This document shows positions 14,301-24,341 of a DNA stretch of 64,000 bases, one piece after another. The translations under genes were made by a program, and so were the position numbers. The notes under the pieces were generated by a model. The model saw only the letters and a program-made list of their open reading frames with translations, was not told the DNA's origin and ran no database searches. How positions within the stretch are numbered: the first letter of the stretch is position 1; every line of letters begins with the position of its first letter. This stretch comes from Sipunculus nudus. Its lineage: Eukaryota > Annelida > Sipuncula > Golfingiida > Sipunculidae. The stretch lies in NCBI GenBank assembly GCA_026874595.1, contig CM049314.1:70696300-70760299 (forward strand), given 5' to 3'.

Positions 14301-17300
14301 TTCCAAAACTAGGACCGTCTAGACCAAGACCGCCTAGACCTAGGCCGGGACTCCCAAGACCAAGACCTCTGAGACCGAGACCAAAACCAAGACCATATAC
14401 AGGAATCATTGTCTCTATATCTGTCTCGAGACCATCATCACGGCTTGCTACACCCAGCTTTGGCCATCAGCCAAACAATTCAGTCAATATACAGACTTGT
14501 GCGCTTCGACCGTGCTGGTGTTGATTTGAAATGCACAACTACTACTACTTTGAGAGGGCGAGTCACCTGTGTTGCACTTTCGCTTACATTAAAATGATTC
14601 TTTATTTATAGACCCAACACATGGTATTACTCAGTCCCCACAAAATCACTTTACAACGAACTGGAACAAAGTTTACTGATGTTTGTCTGTCTGTTTGTCC
14701 CCTGGTTTGTTCATGAACGAGATCGCTAATGTATTTTTAAAGCAGTCAGTGACCGCATACCTGCACAATCATACTGAATCACCAGAACCGAAATATTTAC
14801 CATATATTATTGGTAATGAAGTACGGAGTTAATGAAGACGTTAACACAGAATATTCCTCGCAATGTTTCAAAAACAGCACTTTTTCTTTTCCGCGGCGCC
14901 CGTTATAAATTGGGTACTGAATTTGTTGCTCATTTAATCAATGTAAAATGCCTAGACGTTCATAAATTCCCCATTTGTGCTTAAACATTATTTTGGCCTC
15001 GTATGCTCAAGATTATTTTCGTTACAAATAAAATGAAATTACGGATATTTTTTTTTATTAAAGGGACATATAATCGTAATCAAGATTTTGCCTATTATTT
15101 CACACTGTCAGTTCAGTTTTGTTTTATACAAAGGTTTCCAAGCAGAACCATCACAGCACACAGTTTCATTTCCTCGCATACGGCTGTTTAACACCTTGTT
15201 ATGACCGTGCGTGTTGTTAATCATAACAAGGTCGCGTGACCGGAGGTCAGATTAATATAAGGGTAACCCGCGGTGTTTCAACCAGCAGAAACATGTATTA
15301 TATATTTTGGCCAAGTCAGTCAGAGCATCTCCTGATTGACACGTGTTGTGGCTCCGCGCTGCACACGGCCCCATGGACTGTGTTCATGTTGACACCTGCC
15401 ATCGCGCCCGGTCCACTGTTTTCAACACTCCTTTACAGGAATAAGCAAATGGTTTCAAGGCATTATTTTGGCAGGTACAGATTTATTTAAAGGGAAGAAA
15501 CTATTTTTTGTATTAACACAACATGCTTAATAGGTGATTGGGCCCCTTTAATTAATTTTTTTTAGGTAGAGGGCCCACATTTTGCCCTAGTCGAACATAT
15601 GACGCCTTTATGACGAATGGTTCAGCACAACAGTCTCATTAACAAGCTCCAAGAATTAACAATACATATATATTCTGCCCACCGTGGAAAGAACAGTACG
15701 GTACAATCACGCCATGTATAATATATATCTGAAATCACACGTATCAACTCCAGCTGCAGGAATATAAAAGTAACCACAAATAAATTCATATTAATCCAGC
15801 GACCACCATCCCCTGCCCACATAAAGTTTCACAGAAAAAAAAGCATTCTGTCCAAATTAAAGGAATATTCAGATACACAGATTAATAAACACACACACAA
15901 ATATATCTGATTAACTTTTTTAAAGTGAAAGTAGTTCTTATTTTCTCGTGCTCGCACATTGTACATTTTAACCCGAAATGTCCATGGCCATTGTGAGGCT
16001 TCCGAGCATCCTGGTGAGCCGACGGTAGACACATGTAAGTCCTTGGTGCGGTTTTACACTGCGGTGGGCTACTTTCACTCAAATTCAGATTCGAGGGCAT
16101 CTGCCCCTGATAACGACTTACATTTTTTATATTTCCGTTTCGTGTAAATATGTTGCCCAGGAGAAGGCAAGCACGTGGAATTACCTGTTATGAAATATAT
16201 AACAAAAACCCAATTATATTGATTAAAATGTTGTTTGACTCCGCTAACAATGATTGGTTTATTGTAATATACGGCCACTAACCGCGAAAATAACTGGTTT
16301 ATTCTTATACAAGGTCACAACCTACTAACAATGACGGGTTTATTGTTATGCAAGGTCACAACCCGCTACAAATGACAGGTTCTTTGTTATGTACGGTCAC
16401 AACCCGCTACACGTGACTGGTTTATTGCTGAATACGGCCACAAGCCGCTAACAATGACTGGCTTATTGTTATATACGGTCACAACTCGCCTGTTAGACTA
16501 GTTTAATGTTATGTACGGTCACAACCTGCTATAAGGGACTGGTTTATTGTAATGCACGGTCACAACCTGCTAAAATGAATGGTTTATAGATATATACGGT
16601 CAGAAGCCGCTTAACTTGACTGTTTTATTTTTATATATATACGGTCACAACCAGCTTGACATGACTGGATTATTGTCATATACGGTCACAACCCGCTTGA
16701 CATGACTGGTTTATTGTAATATACTGTCACAGTCCGCTAAAATGACTGGTTTATTGTGATATACGGTCTTAACCCGCTAAAAATGATTAATTTACTGTTA
16801 AATACAGTCATAATGACTGTTTTCAATTACCTGGTTTCAGACATAGAACTTAATTAGATTTGATAATTTAATGTTCATGGCATAAGTAATAACACCGTCA
16901 GAAATGTCGCAGACATCTGCATAACTAAAACACAGACCCATAGATTTAATTGGTCTGTCACGCCGACATCTTCAGAGCATAAACTTCCACTTTGAGGCTC
17001 CCTGGCTTGGGATCATGATACAGGTAGCAACTGACATGACTCTCTGACATTGGTATTTCCTGATAGGAACCTTGAAGTCATGACATACACTAAAACTTAC
17101 CACTCGAGATTCTCCAAAACGGTCCTGGTGCTTGTATTCCAGATATTTTTTTTTTTATGCCTGTATACTACGCTTCTTCAATAAGTAAAACTGATAAACG
17201 TAACGGAGGCATCAGTCCTTAGTGGTTTACTTAATTAGTAATCCTACGCTTTGGAGCGTATCTGAAAGCATGGAGGGGCGCATTCTGCAAGTGTACCCAG

Positions 17301-19686
17301 TGAAGTAGGGTTGAGAGCGTGTAAGCGCCCGAGGGGGGGGGGTGTATTGGAAGGGTCAACCCCCCACACGGTATGGACAATTTTGAAAAAAAATAATCAT
17401 ACAATCTGCATTTTCAATTTAGTATTTTGATCAATTTCCGATTTTTTAATCACATGATGCACTACACAAAAATGTACTGAATTTACAGAATCAAGTGTGC
17501 CAAATTTATATCCTAAAACAATCTTTTTTCAAATTTTAACAAAACTTCACATCCGTTAATGTTTTTCAATGTTCCTCAAATCTATGGGCGTGCATGGTAT
17601 GAAGCACGTAACAAACATACTGAGAGACAATGGATTTACCATTTTCATTTTTACATGAAGTCTAAGATGTAATTATCAAATCAATATTGACATGAACAAT
17701 TTACAGAACACTGACCTGATTTCAATAAATTGTGCAATAGTTATATCCCATAATAGTCATATTCCAATGCTATAAGGTTATCCGTTTGAATAAAGAGCAT
17801 TCAAGTGTGTTTCCAACCGTTCTCATAAAAATGAATTGCATTATATAAAAGTCCCTTCCCGAAAAACTGACACAGTTTTGACCTATATCACTAAACACAA
17901 TTAAGGAATAAAGTCTTCATGTTTTTATTTGAGGCATGTAGACAGAGAAGAAATACAAAGCATGGATTTTCTTTCCGCCAGCTGCAATCCGATCCTATTT
18001 TAAAGAGGAGTATAGCGATTACCGAGACAAGTCCGCTGGATGTGCTAACGGTCTCTGTGTAAAATAAAATAATATCAGTAAATGACAGCGTAAACACGTC
18101 CCAAAGTTTGCTGTTAGGAGTATTATTAAGTAGTACCCTTCTCTAAATATGACTGCGTTTCCCTAATACATTTAATTAAGTAAACTGCGCTGGTACTTAC
18201 ATGCGTGGAATTATAGAGGTTGTGAGTTTATGATAAAAAAGAGTTTTTTTGTAAATGCCAATTTCATCACAAATAAAAGATACTAAAGTTCACGAAACAA
18301 GAGCGTCAACAATTATGCCCAACACACGGGAAAATTTCTGTTAAGTTCCTTACTTGTTTGAACCATTCCAGCTGTACCACGCTCTTCGTATTCTGAGGTC
18401 TAATAAATATATTCATTTGCATGAATCTAGAGCTGAACCTAGAGAGACAGAGCTATCAGTTTCCATGCTCTAGCTCTGTAGTAAAGTTTGCCAGACCATA
18501 ATAAATGATGTGATTCAGTTAACAGGTTTAAAGTTGCATTACAAATTTAATTATTTTATGCAAGTTTCAGTGATACTTAATAATTCTTTTTGTGAACTTA
18601 AATGTTTAAATATATTTAATACCTCCCTTAAACAGGTAGTTTATAGAGTTATATAAATAATTTAAGGATATATGACATAAACTTTGTGTGAAGGATGTAT
18701 GACTATACATAAACATTGCATGTATAACGTAATTTTATGCATGTTTGCATGTTTTTTTGGGCGCTTTGGGCGATTCATTTAACTTAGGAATACATGCACA
18801 TTATCAGAATATATTATTATTTATAATTATTATTAATTTTAATTATTATTAACGTATATGAGGTAATTATCATCTACACATATTCTGTACTTCATCATTG
18901 TGGTTGATAGATTTGTTAACGTTCCTCGTCAGGGCATAGATTAAATATTCCCGATTTTCACTTCTTCGCTGTTTTGCTAGGGTTTTATTTATCGTTACCT
19001 ACAATACAGTAACTTACAACATATAACAAATATTATATCAGTTTCTTAATATGTAGGCAAAATTTTATCAATTGCACGCGGAGCTACTGGAGCATCGAAC
19101 AGGTCAAAATTCTTTATGATTTAGTGACACATATACAACAGCATTTATATCATTTAAATTATAAATTTCTGAAATACGAGTAACATGAATGTGACATGTA
19201 TGCTACAATACACGCTAGATGGCATTGATGCTCGAGAATGAATTATAAGCTGTTCCTCTGTGTGGATGCGGCGTGTTATTCCGATTTCACGAAGAATTCT
19301 TATTCGCAATAATTTTCTACTCGCTATTATCGTGAATTTGAAACCCGCGCAGTATATCCGCAGTATATCGACGTTTGGCTGACAACACCCAGTTCAACGT
19401 GTACACCACGTTAATATGTTATCTTGTATAATGAATAAAACAGGACGTTTTCATTATTACTGCACAGCACAGAGTGTTTATGACATGTACTTCACGAACT
19501 CTGAAATCAAAGTTCTCTGTATTTAAAAATAGCAGTGATAACTTGAGTCAGAAATCACAATTCTCAGACTCCAAGACTGTCAAAAATTAATTGATTTTTC
19601 CTACCTTCGGTCCTTGCGTAATCTGTGAGGCTGAATATGCCTACAACCAGCGCTGCCTGGAGTACGTTACACAAGCACTGCTTCAT
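4865..19686 (-). CDS. trypsin-fold serine protease, chymotrypsin-like pocket, probably membrane-anchored (6 exons)
   Basis: Secreted S1-family endopeptidase. Exons on the minus strand: 19605-19686, 11100-11274, 10550-10640, 9285-9453 (or 9450), 8018-8178, 4865-5197. All junctions are AG/GT and the phases (1,2,0,1,0) join into one 335-336 aa frame. Order: signal peptide (about 24 aa), short pro-segment, mature N-terminus IVNGWE, LSAAHC (catalytic His), NDI (catalytic Asp), SGWGKT, CQGDSGGP (catalytic Ser), SWG. A tail of about 60 aa follows with several N-glycosylation sequons and a hydrophobic C-terminus ([14 protein letters not shown]), suggesting a GPI anchor or tail anchor. By chymotrypsin numbering, residue 189 is Ser, 216 Gly and 226 Ser, so the pocket is chymotrypsin-like rather than trypsin-like. 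The residue before IVNG is Phe, not the usual Arg/Lys. The family and catalytic competence are firm; substrate and anchoring mode are inference. Confidence 0.9.
5198..8017 (-). other. protease intron 5
   Basis: AT-rich with a poly-G run near 6772-6787 and a GGATGGATGGACAGAGGGAC-type low-complexity stretch near 7575. No exon or mobile element recognised. Confidence 0.7.
8018..8178 (-). CDS. protease exon 5
   Basis: Acceptor GACGATAG, donor GTAAGA. Encodes [20 protein letters not shown] and runs to ESKNASACQ. The last residues place Ser at the S1 pocket base (position 189) next to a possible N-glycosylation sequon (NAS). Confidence 0.85.
8262..8328. repeat. (TA)n microsatellite
   Basis: More than 30 TA units immediately 5' of a decayed PLE fragment on the plus strand, within protease intron 4. 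Confidence 0.92.
8400..8905 (+). pseudogene. decayed Penelope-like element fragment (linker and GIY-YIG part)
   Basis: Three pieces in different frames match the C-terminal half of a PLE protein: RRRKRRRNI near 8478-8502, [15 protein letters not shown] from about 8505 (one base lost before the Trp codon), and [13 protein letters not shown]...[10 protein letters not shown] at about 8750-8850, which is the GIY-YIG endonuclease core. The intact copies at 29-32 kb have RKRRRNITWYNPPFS, VIYQATV and [10 protein letters not shown] at matching places. Stops and frameshifts make it dead. It sits in protease intron 4, antisense to the gene. Confidence 0.75.
8905..9240 (+). mobile_element. SINE copy 1 (tRNA-like head, shared core)
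   Basis: Contains CACCCAGGGTGAGCG, TTTAATGGGAAGG and, near the end, ATGGAATTCTGC. The same blocks recur in the same order at about 52195-52560 and, more diverged, at 62850-63115. The head (GGCCTGGGGATAGAGCAGAG) resembles a pol III A-box region. It lies in protease intron 4, directly after the PLE fragment. Confidence 0.65.
9285..9453 (-). CDS. protease exon 4: catalytic Asp
   Basis: Encodes [20 protein letters not shown] and continues to [10 protein letters not shown]. The NDI triplet holds the catalytic Asp. The acceptor is CTAG or CTAGCAG (a NAGNAG site), so one Gln may be included or skipped. Donor GTAGGC. Confidence 0.88.
10186..10360 (+). repeat. dispersed repeat, partial copy
   Basis: TATGGTAAACAGACACACGT and the following 150 bp match the right part of the repeat at 53085-53240, including the TGCTGGGATG/TGCAGGGATG block. 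Class unknown. Confidence 0.5.
10550..10640 (-). CDS. protease exon 3
   Basis: Acceptor TTTTACAG, donor GTGCGT. In the frame set by exon 2 it reads [20 protein letters not shown] and onward to IERIFN, the usual strand after the catalytic His. The longer open frame visible here is a different frame and is not used. Confidence 0.85.
11100..11274 (-). CDS. protease exon 2: activation site and catalytic His
   Basis: Acceptor TTTCAG, perfect GTAAGT donor. Encodes the pro-segment end (SKQVPF), the mature start [15 protein letters not shown], the CGAVLISRN strand and LSAAHC. The cysteine pair around the His matches the family pattern. Confidence 0.9.
11705..12152. repeat. MITE-like element with CGCGAA-rich ends
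   Basis: The left side carries GCTGTGGATGACTTTCGCGA and the right side ACTTTCGCGAACAAAATGCA followed by ACCACAGTATG. The ends are imperfect inverted repeats of each other and match the pieces at 1355 and 2600. No coding capacity. Confidence 0.45.
12236..12290. repeat. short tandem repeat TTGTATAAG (9-10 bp unit)
   Basis: Six successive GTTTGTATAA/GTTGTATAAG units, in protease intron 1. Confidence 0.85.
13770..14405. repeat. 42-bp minisatellite built from ACCAAG/ACCAGG hexamers
   Basis: About 15 copies of a 42-bp unit of the form CAAGACCTAGACCAGGACTT plus CCAAGACCAGGACCxxxTAG. Each unit is seven degenerate hexamers. On the minus strand this gives an open Gly/Leu/Pro-rich frame, which is an artefact of the repeat. 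Confidence 0.9.
15185..15565 (-). repeat. dispersed repeat family, copy 1 (about 370 bp)
   Basis: Its reverse complement matches 52745-53100 closely. Shared blocks include AAAGGGGCCCAATCAC, GTGTTGAAAACAGTGGACCG and CGTGTCAATCAGGAGATGC. The copies are inverted relative to each other and about 37 kb apart. No open frame is common to both; transposon class unknown. Confidence 0.7.
16225..16830. repeat. about 41-bp satellite array (about 14 units)
   Basis: Unit reads approximately TGACTGGTTTATTGTTATA then TACGGTCACAACCCGCTA. Units differ by several substitutions and by small indels. It lies in protease intron 1. Confidence 0.88.
19605..19686 (-). CDS. protease exon 1: start codon and signal peptide
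   Basis: ATG at 19686-19684 opens [20 protein letters not shown], a typical signal sequence, then TDYARTE. It ends at a GTAGGA donor in phase 1. The next exon supplies two bases to make a Gly codon. A TATA-like box lies about 100 bp upstream. Confidence 0.85.
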
Positions 19687-19785
19687 GTTTAGCTCCTAGT
19701 GGCGTATCGTGACCCGGATAGGCTGGGAGCGTCGCTAGCTTTATGACAGCCAGGTTGTTTATGCGTACACATATACATGGGTGGG

Positions 19786-19793
19786 TTTTTATA
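19786..19793 (-). promoter_or_regulatory. putative TATA box of the protease gene
   Basis: TATAAAAA on the minus strand, about 100 bp before the ATG of exon 1, which would give a 5' UTR of roughly 70 nt. Based on motif and position only. Confidence 0.4.
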
Positions 19794-22109
19794 ATCCACG
19801 TGTTGCCATGTTTTAAAGCTAAACTCGAGAGGATATCGGGAACTGCACGTGACACTATAACAAACTCCAGTGCTTGCTCGGCCGACGTTAATCAAACATA
19901 TCCAAATTAATAGACCATACTGAAAGTGTTTTCATTCTAATAATAGAATCATTGACTTTAGCCTTTTGGCCTTAATCTGTTTGTACTGTCTTCTATATGT
20001 ATGTCCCTCTTTTGGTCAGATTTCTCGAATTTGTTTAGCTCAGCTAAAAATGTCAGTTATATTGAGCAATAGCCATAAGGTAGACCGACAGTAAGAGGGC
20101 CTATATTATCTGTCTACCAAGGCTACAGTACCTTTTACATTTTGCCTCCTCACTTTCAGGGGCGTACATATGTTTTAACATTACGATTTCAAGATAATTC
20201 TGTTATCCACATATTTATTAGTTATATATAATTAGAATATGGTACATGTATTGTGTACGTCTAATGACTCATGGGAATCATTACAAATATCAGCCCATAT
20301 TATAGCATAATATCGAATGTTTATACACGGAGGTGATTCCTAATTTTGAACCATGCTTAAATAAGGAACAAAATAAAATTTCGAAAATTTAGCATAAATT
20401 TATTTCCCATAAAATAATTATACTTCATAATAGTTGGCCCGTGCGGAAAATTTTAAGCATTGGTTCCTTTCTTTATGAGGAGAGTGCCGAGGAAGGGGGG
20501 GGGGGGGGGGGGGCTTCTGACCGTCAATCTGTAAACGACAAAGGCTTCAGGTTCTTGAGTGCTCAAACAAACTTTTCGTCTCGTGACCCAGAAGATACAG
20601 GTAATACATGTAGGCCTACGGTGATTTAATTTTGGATTTCTACTGGAGAGCCTTCTAGAACGTCCATGGTGTCCGGTTATGATTGGTTCCCCATTTAAGG
20701 ACGGGCAGTGGCTTCTGAGGTCAAATAAAATTAAAAAAATAAATATCACAACCTTCTTTTCAGTTTCAGAACTTGTCTGTAGTTTGAAACTCTGAGGCAT
20801 AACGGTTCGATAAGTGTAATATCAAACGACGTCCTATGCTCAAGTTGGTTTCCGCTGCGGCCACCAGGTGGGAGCACCAAAGCCGTCATACTGTAAGACA
20901 TTAGGCCAACCTACGCCTATATTTCGGCTGATCCATTAATAGGCCACCTTATTGCAAAGAATGCTGCCCTAGGGCAGAGTGCAAAAACGTCACTTATCAT
21001 TCTGCATCTGAAGGATCAAACCGTGGACCTAGCAGGCCACGTGTTGGCGGCAAACAGATTAATCAGTCGTTTTGATGTGCCAAGGGGCTAAACGTTAATC
21101 GACATAAAGTAAATTTATAGTAGCCGCCGCCATTGTTTCTAACTCCCTGATTATTACGTTTAACTGAAAGACTAGAACTATATGTGCGGCTCATTGATAA
21201 AATCCATTCCGAATTCGGACATATCTTTCGGCCATTTGGTGACTTTAAACTTTTAATTCCTGTGTTGTTTTATATTATCTGTGGGTAAAATCCCACAATA
21301 CATCACTCCAGCCTTTGTCAGTGAACCAACTGCAACAAAAAACCAGTTTGAGTTTATTTCAAATAATTAATAAAATAACGAATATATAGCTTAAGTCAGT
21401 AATTATTGTATACTGATTCCAGTATTTGCCTTCTAACTAGAAGTCACTGGGTTCGCCCGATGTATGTTTGGTGGTTCATCTCCAGGATCGCGCTGACGGA
21501 CGAAGTGATGGCTTGCAACTAGATCACGTCAGGGATGAAGAAGGTGTCCACAGACTGTGAGTTTAAAAAAGGAACCCTCGCGAAACAAAGAATAAAAGAA
21601 AGAAAAAAAGGCGATATTTTTACCTCCCGAATATAAAGCCAACCTCAGTATTGGTCTGACCTTATCCAGTTCAGAATCAATCTAAAGCCAGATCTAAATA
21701 CACTAACAGTTAATCACTACGGTCGTTACAGATCTCCTTCGCTTTGGCCGCTGCTTTGTTCAGCAAGTTTCCCGGGGTCTCAACACCAGGGCTGGCACAG
21801 GGCCAGGAATCAGACCAACGAGAGCCGGGTGTGGCGGAGTAAAATTTGGAGACGGATATACTCAGATTCTCAATGCGATACCAAGCATTCATTGGTCTGG
21901 TTATTTTTCTCTCCTCTGTACGAGCCTTGGTGATTTTACCACCAGAGCAGCGGTTAAAACGAAGGAGATCTTGAATGGTTGCAATGTATTACCTATGCGT
22001 AAGGAGTGTAAAAACTGAGATGGTGGCTCCAGATTTGACCTGACACACATATCAACGGAGATTTGACTGATCAAGACCAGATCGGAGCAGTGATATAGTC
22101 GAGTATACA

Positions 22110-22240
22110 CCTTCAGGGTCCAGGTCCGAGTCCAGGAAACTCGAGTCTGAGTTTAAGTCCATGTCTTTGAGGTTCGAGTCCAACTCCAACTACTTCAAGT
22201 CCGAGTCATCTGAAACCCGAGTCCAAGTCCGAGTCCAACA
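22110..22240. repeat. degenerate GTCCGAGTCCA hexamer minisatellite
   Basis: Runs of TCCGAG/TCCAAG/TTCGAG hexamers, resumed at about 22490-22550. Built on the same principle as the 42-bp minisatellite in protease intron 1. Confidence 0.7.
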
Positions 22241-22675
22241 ACTCTCCTTATTAACAGAAAATAAAAAAAAATCGGAAATTGTGATAACGTTAGTATTTTA
22301 ATGTCAGTTTACACGTGCTTTTTTCTTGAATGATAATTTACATTTAGCTCCCGTTGCAGAGCTTAAATGGCTATAAATATTAATTTGTTAACAATTTGCA
22401 TTTATAAATTTCTTTATAGTATATGACAGAGCCTTCCTTCTACTGGACTCCAGAAGGACTATAGGCCTGATTTCTGGAGTACTTACCCCTAGTCCGAGTA
22501 CAAGTCCGAGTCCAGGGCCCTCGAATTTAAGTCCGAGTCCCTGATAAAGAGTCCTCCATCACTCGCTAGTTTAAGCTGCGGAGATGAATCAGCCCACTGG
22601 TGTTTGGAACTTTCAAGACATACCTAACAAATTATAATTAAATCCTTTAAAGCTAATCTTGTTTCTTCATCAGCC

Positions 22676-22844
22676 ATGTCGTCAGAGAATCCTGTTGAGG
22701 GTGATGAAATATACACCCTTCCTAGCCAACACTGGATTCAGGGAACCCGTTTTGCAGTGACCGTAAAACCAGACGCACTCTCCCGTATACTTGACTTCCC
22801 TGTACACGATGACGATGTGCTGGTCTGTGGCTACCCGAAATCAG
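22676..22844 (+). CDS. orphan first coding exon of a cytosolic sulfotransferase
   Basis: Reads MSSENPVEGDEIYTLPSQHW, then FAVTVKPDALSRIL, and ends VLVCGYPKSG at a GTAAAA donor. It has exactly the same length (169 bp) and phase as exon 1 of the intact SULT at 37230-37398. The start codon, donor, and TTTCTTCATCAG acceptor-like sequence two bases before the ATG are intact. No matching exon 2 occurs downstream on this strand; the next SULT exon 2 copies are more than 12 kb away and on the opposite strand. Probably a dispersed, inverted duplicate that cannot make a full enzyme alone. Confidence 0.75.
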
Positions 22845-24341
22845 GTAAAAAGTAAATAAGTATATAAAGAATGTTAATAAAGGGATTGCTTGATCAGGGT
22901 AAACAAAAAATTTCGATTTTTTTTTTAAACGTGTGCATTTATGCCATTATGCAAAGATGACGCTTTCGAGTGTACAACTTTTATTTTAAAATAAACACGA
23001 ACATCGTCTAGTTATAATATCCATGGGTCGCTTGTTTCAGTGACTAGTGTATTGTAACGTCGTCGATATCGCTCGGTATTTATGTTACATAGCGTACGGT
23101 AATGGTTAAAAAATGGTGTGTTAATTGTCCGGGAGGCATCCATGTTTTGAAAAAACGCTCTATTAGCTTATAACCAACATGCAGAAATAATCATTGAGAA
23201 ATAGGCGATTTTATGGCAATCTTGTTAAATATTTAAATGGATTCATCCCTGTGTAATTTTGAAACCGTTTTTATAAGTCGTGTAAATAATTTTTGTGCAA
23301 TGTTTGCACTTATTTCCCCCCCCCCCCCCCCCATCAGCGGAGCGGGGGGTATAGTAACAGCTCCGTCCGTCTATCTGACCGTCGTGCCGTCCATATGTCC
23401 GTTATCGATTGTTAAGCGACCCGATATCTGGAAAAGTTTTACTCAGACCTACTTTCTCATTGTACTAACAGGTGCATCTTATGAATTTTCAGAACTGATT
23501 AGGTTTTGGTCACACTTTAGTATTTTTTTTTAATTTTTTATGATTGTTGTTAATACATAATTATTACATTTCAAATGCGACGCGATATCTCGAAAATATT
23601 TCTCAGATATTTTTTAATTGTAGTAGCAGGTGCATCTTATGGGTCTCAAAAGCTGATTAGGTTTTGGTCACACTTGAATGATTTTTTTTTTATTTTTTAA
23701 TTATTATTAATTTAAAAAATTACATTTCATATGCACCCCTTTTTCCAAAAAAAGTTTTAAGGGTATTTGATTCTTATTATTGAAGTAGGTGCATCTTACA
23801 GGTCTCCAGAGCTGATTAGGATTCTGTCATATCTAAATAATTTTTCTTACACCCGTCTATGACAGGACGTATTATGGTATACAAACCGTCCGTCCGTCTG
23901 TCCGTTTACATTTAGTGTCACCGCGATAACTTACCGAGGCTTTGATGGATTTTCACAAAACTCACTTTAACTACTTACCAATAGATTATCATGCCCTATT
24001 TCGATTATGGGCAAAATTTACGCATATTTAATAAAGTCATAGGTCACTGGGCAACTTTATGGTTCCGCCGTAATAACTTACGAGGAATATGGTGGAATTT
24101 TGATAAAACTCAACAGAACTGTTCATCAATTAAATATCTTACCTTAATTAAATTTCCGGCAAAAAAACATGCATATTAAACGAGGTCAGAGGTCACAGTA
24201 TATTGGTGGCACCACCCTGACCATAAAAATGCACAATATCAAATTTATGCCAAATATTAAGTGCTGAGTTAAATCTTTGATATGGCTTTTTTTTTTAAAT
24301 CATTATCATGCTATAATACCGTTTATACCATTTCAGGAATT
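22845..24341. other. intergenic with diverged tandem repeats
   Basis: A poly-C run at about 23317-23332 is followed by three units of about 160 bp (near 23400-23540, 23580-23700 and 23730-23850), each with CAGGTGCATCTTAT/AC and CTGATTAGGTTTTGGTCACA-like blocks. Two looser units with TAACTTACCGAGG or TAACTTACGAGGA follow at 23925-24200. Confidence 0.6.

Larger units (their letters stand above)
11275..19604 (-). other. protease intron 1 (8.3 kb)
   Basis: Long first intron. It holds a MITE-like element, a 42-bp minisatellite, a dispersed repeat and a 41-bp satellite (listed separately). No internal exon is needed, since exons 1 and 2 join in phase. Nothing recognisable at 17.3-19.3 kb. Confidence 0.7.
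19687..22675. other. intergenic between protease promoter and SULT orphan exon
   Basis: This is the divergent upstream region of the minus-strand protease and the plus-strand SULT exon. Contains a poly-G run at about 20497-20513, a CGCGAA-type repeat piece near 21555-21640, and two GTCCGAGTCCAG-type hexamer patches. No gene recognised. Confidence 0.5.

Noticed and set aside
14191-14409. Gly/Leu/Pro-rich 72-codon open frame on the minus strand
   Set aside because: It is the translation of the 42-bp hexamer minisatellite; any frame free of stops in one unit stays open through the array.
16225-16830. Regularly spaced repeats suggestive of a CRISPR array
   Set aside because: Units are contiguous with no unique spacers, and the genome is eukaryotic.
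21430-21480. tRNA-like CTTCTAACTAGAAG plus GGGTTCGCCC
   Set aside because: Two hairpins at tRNA-like spacing, but no acceptor stem or D-arm; no second copy found here.
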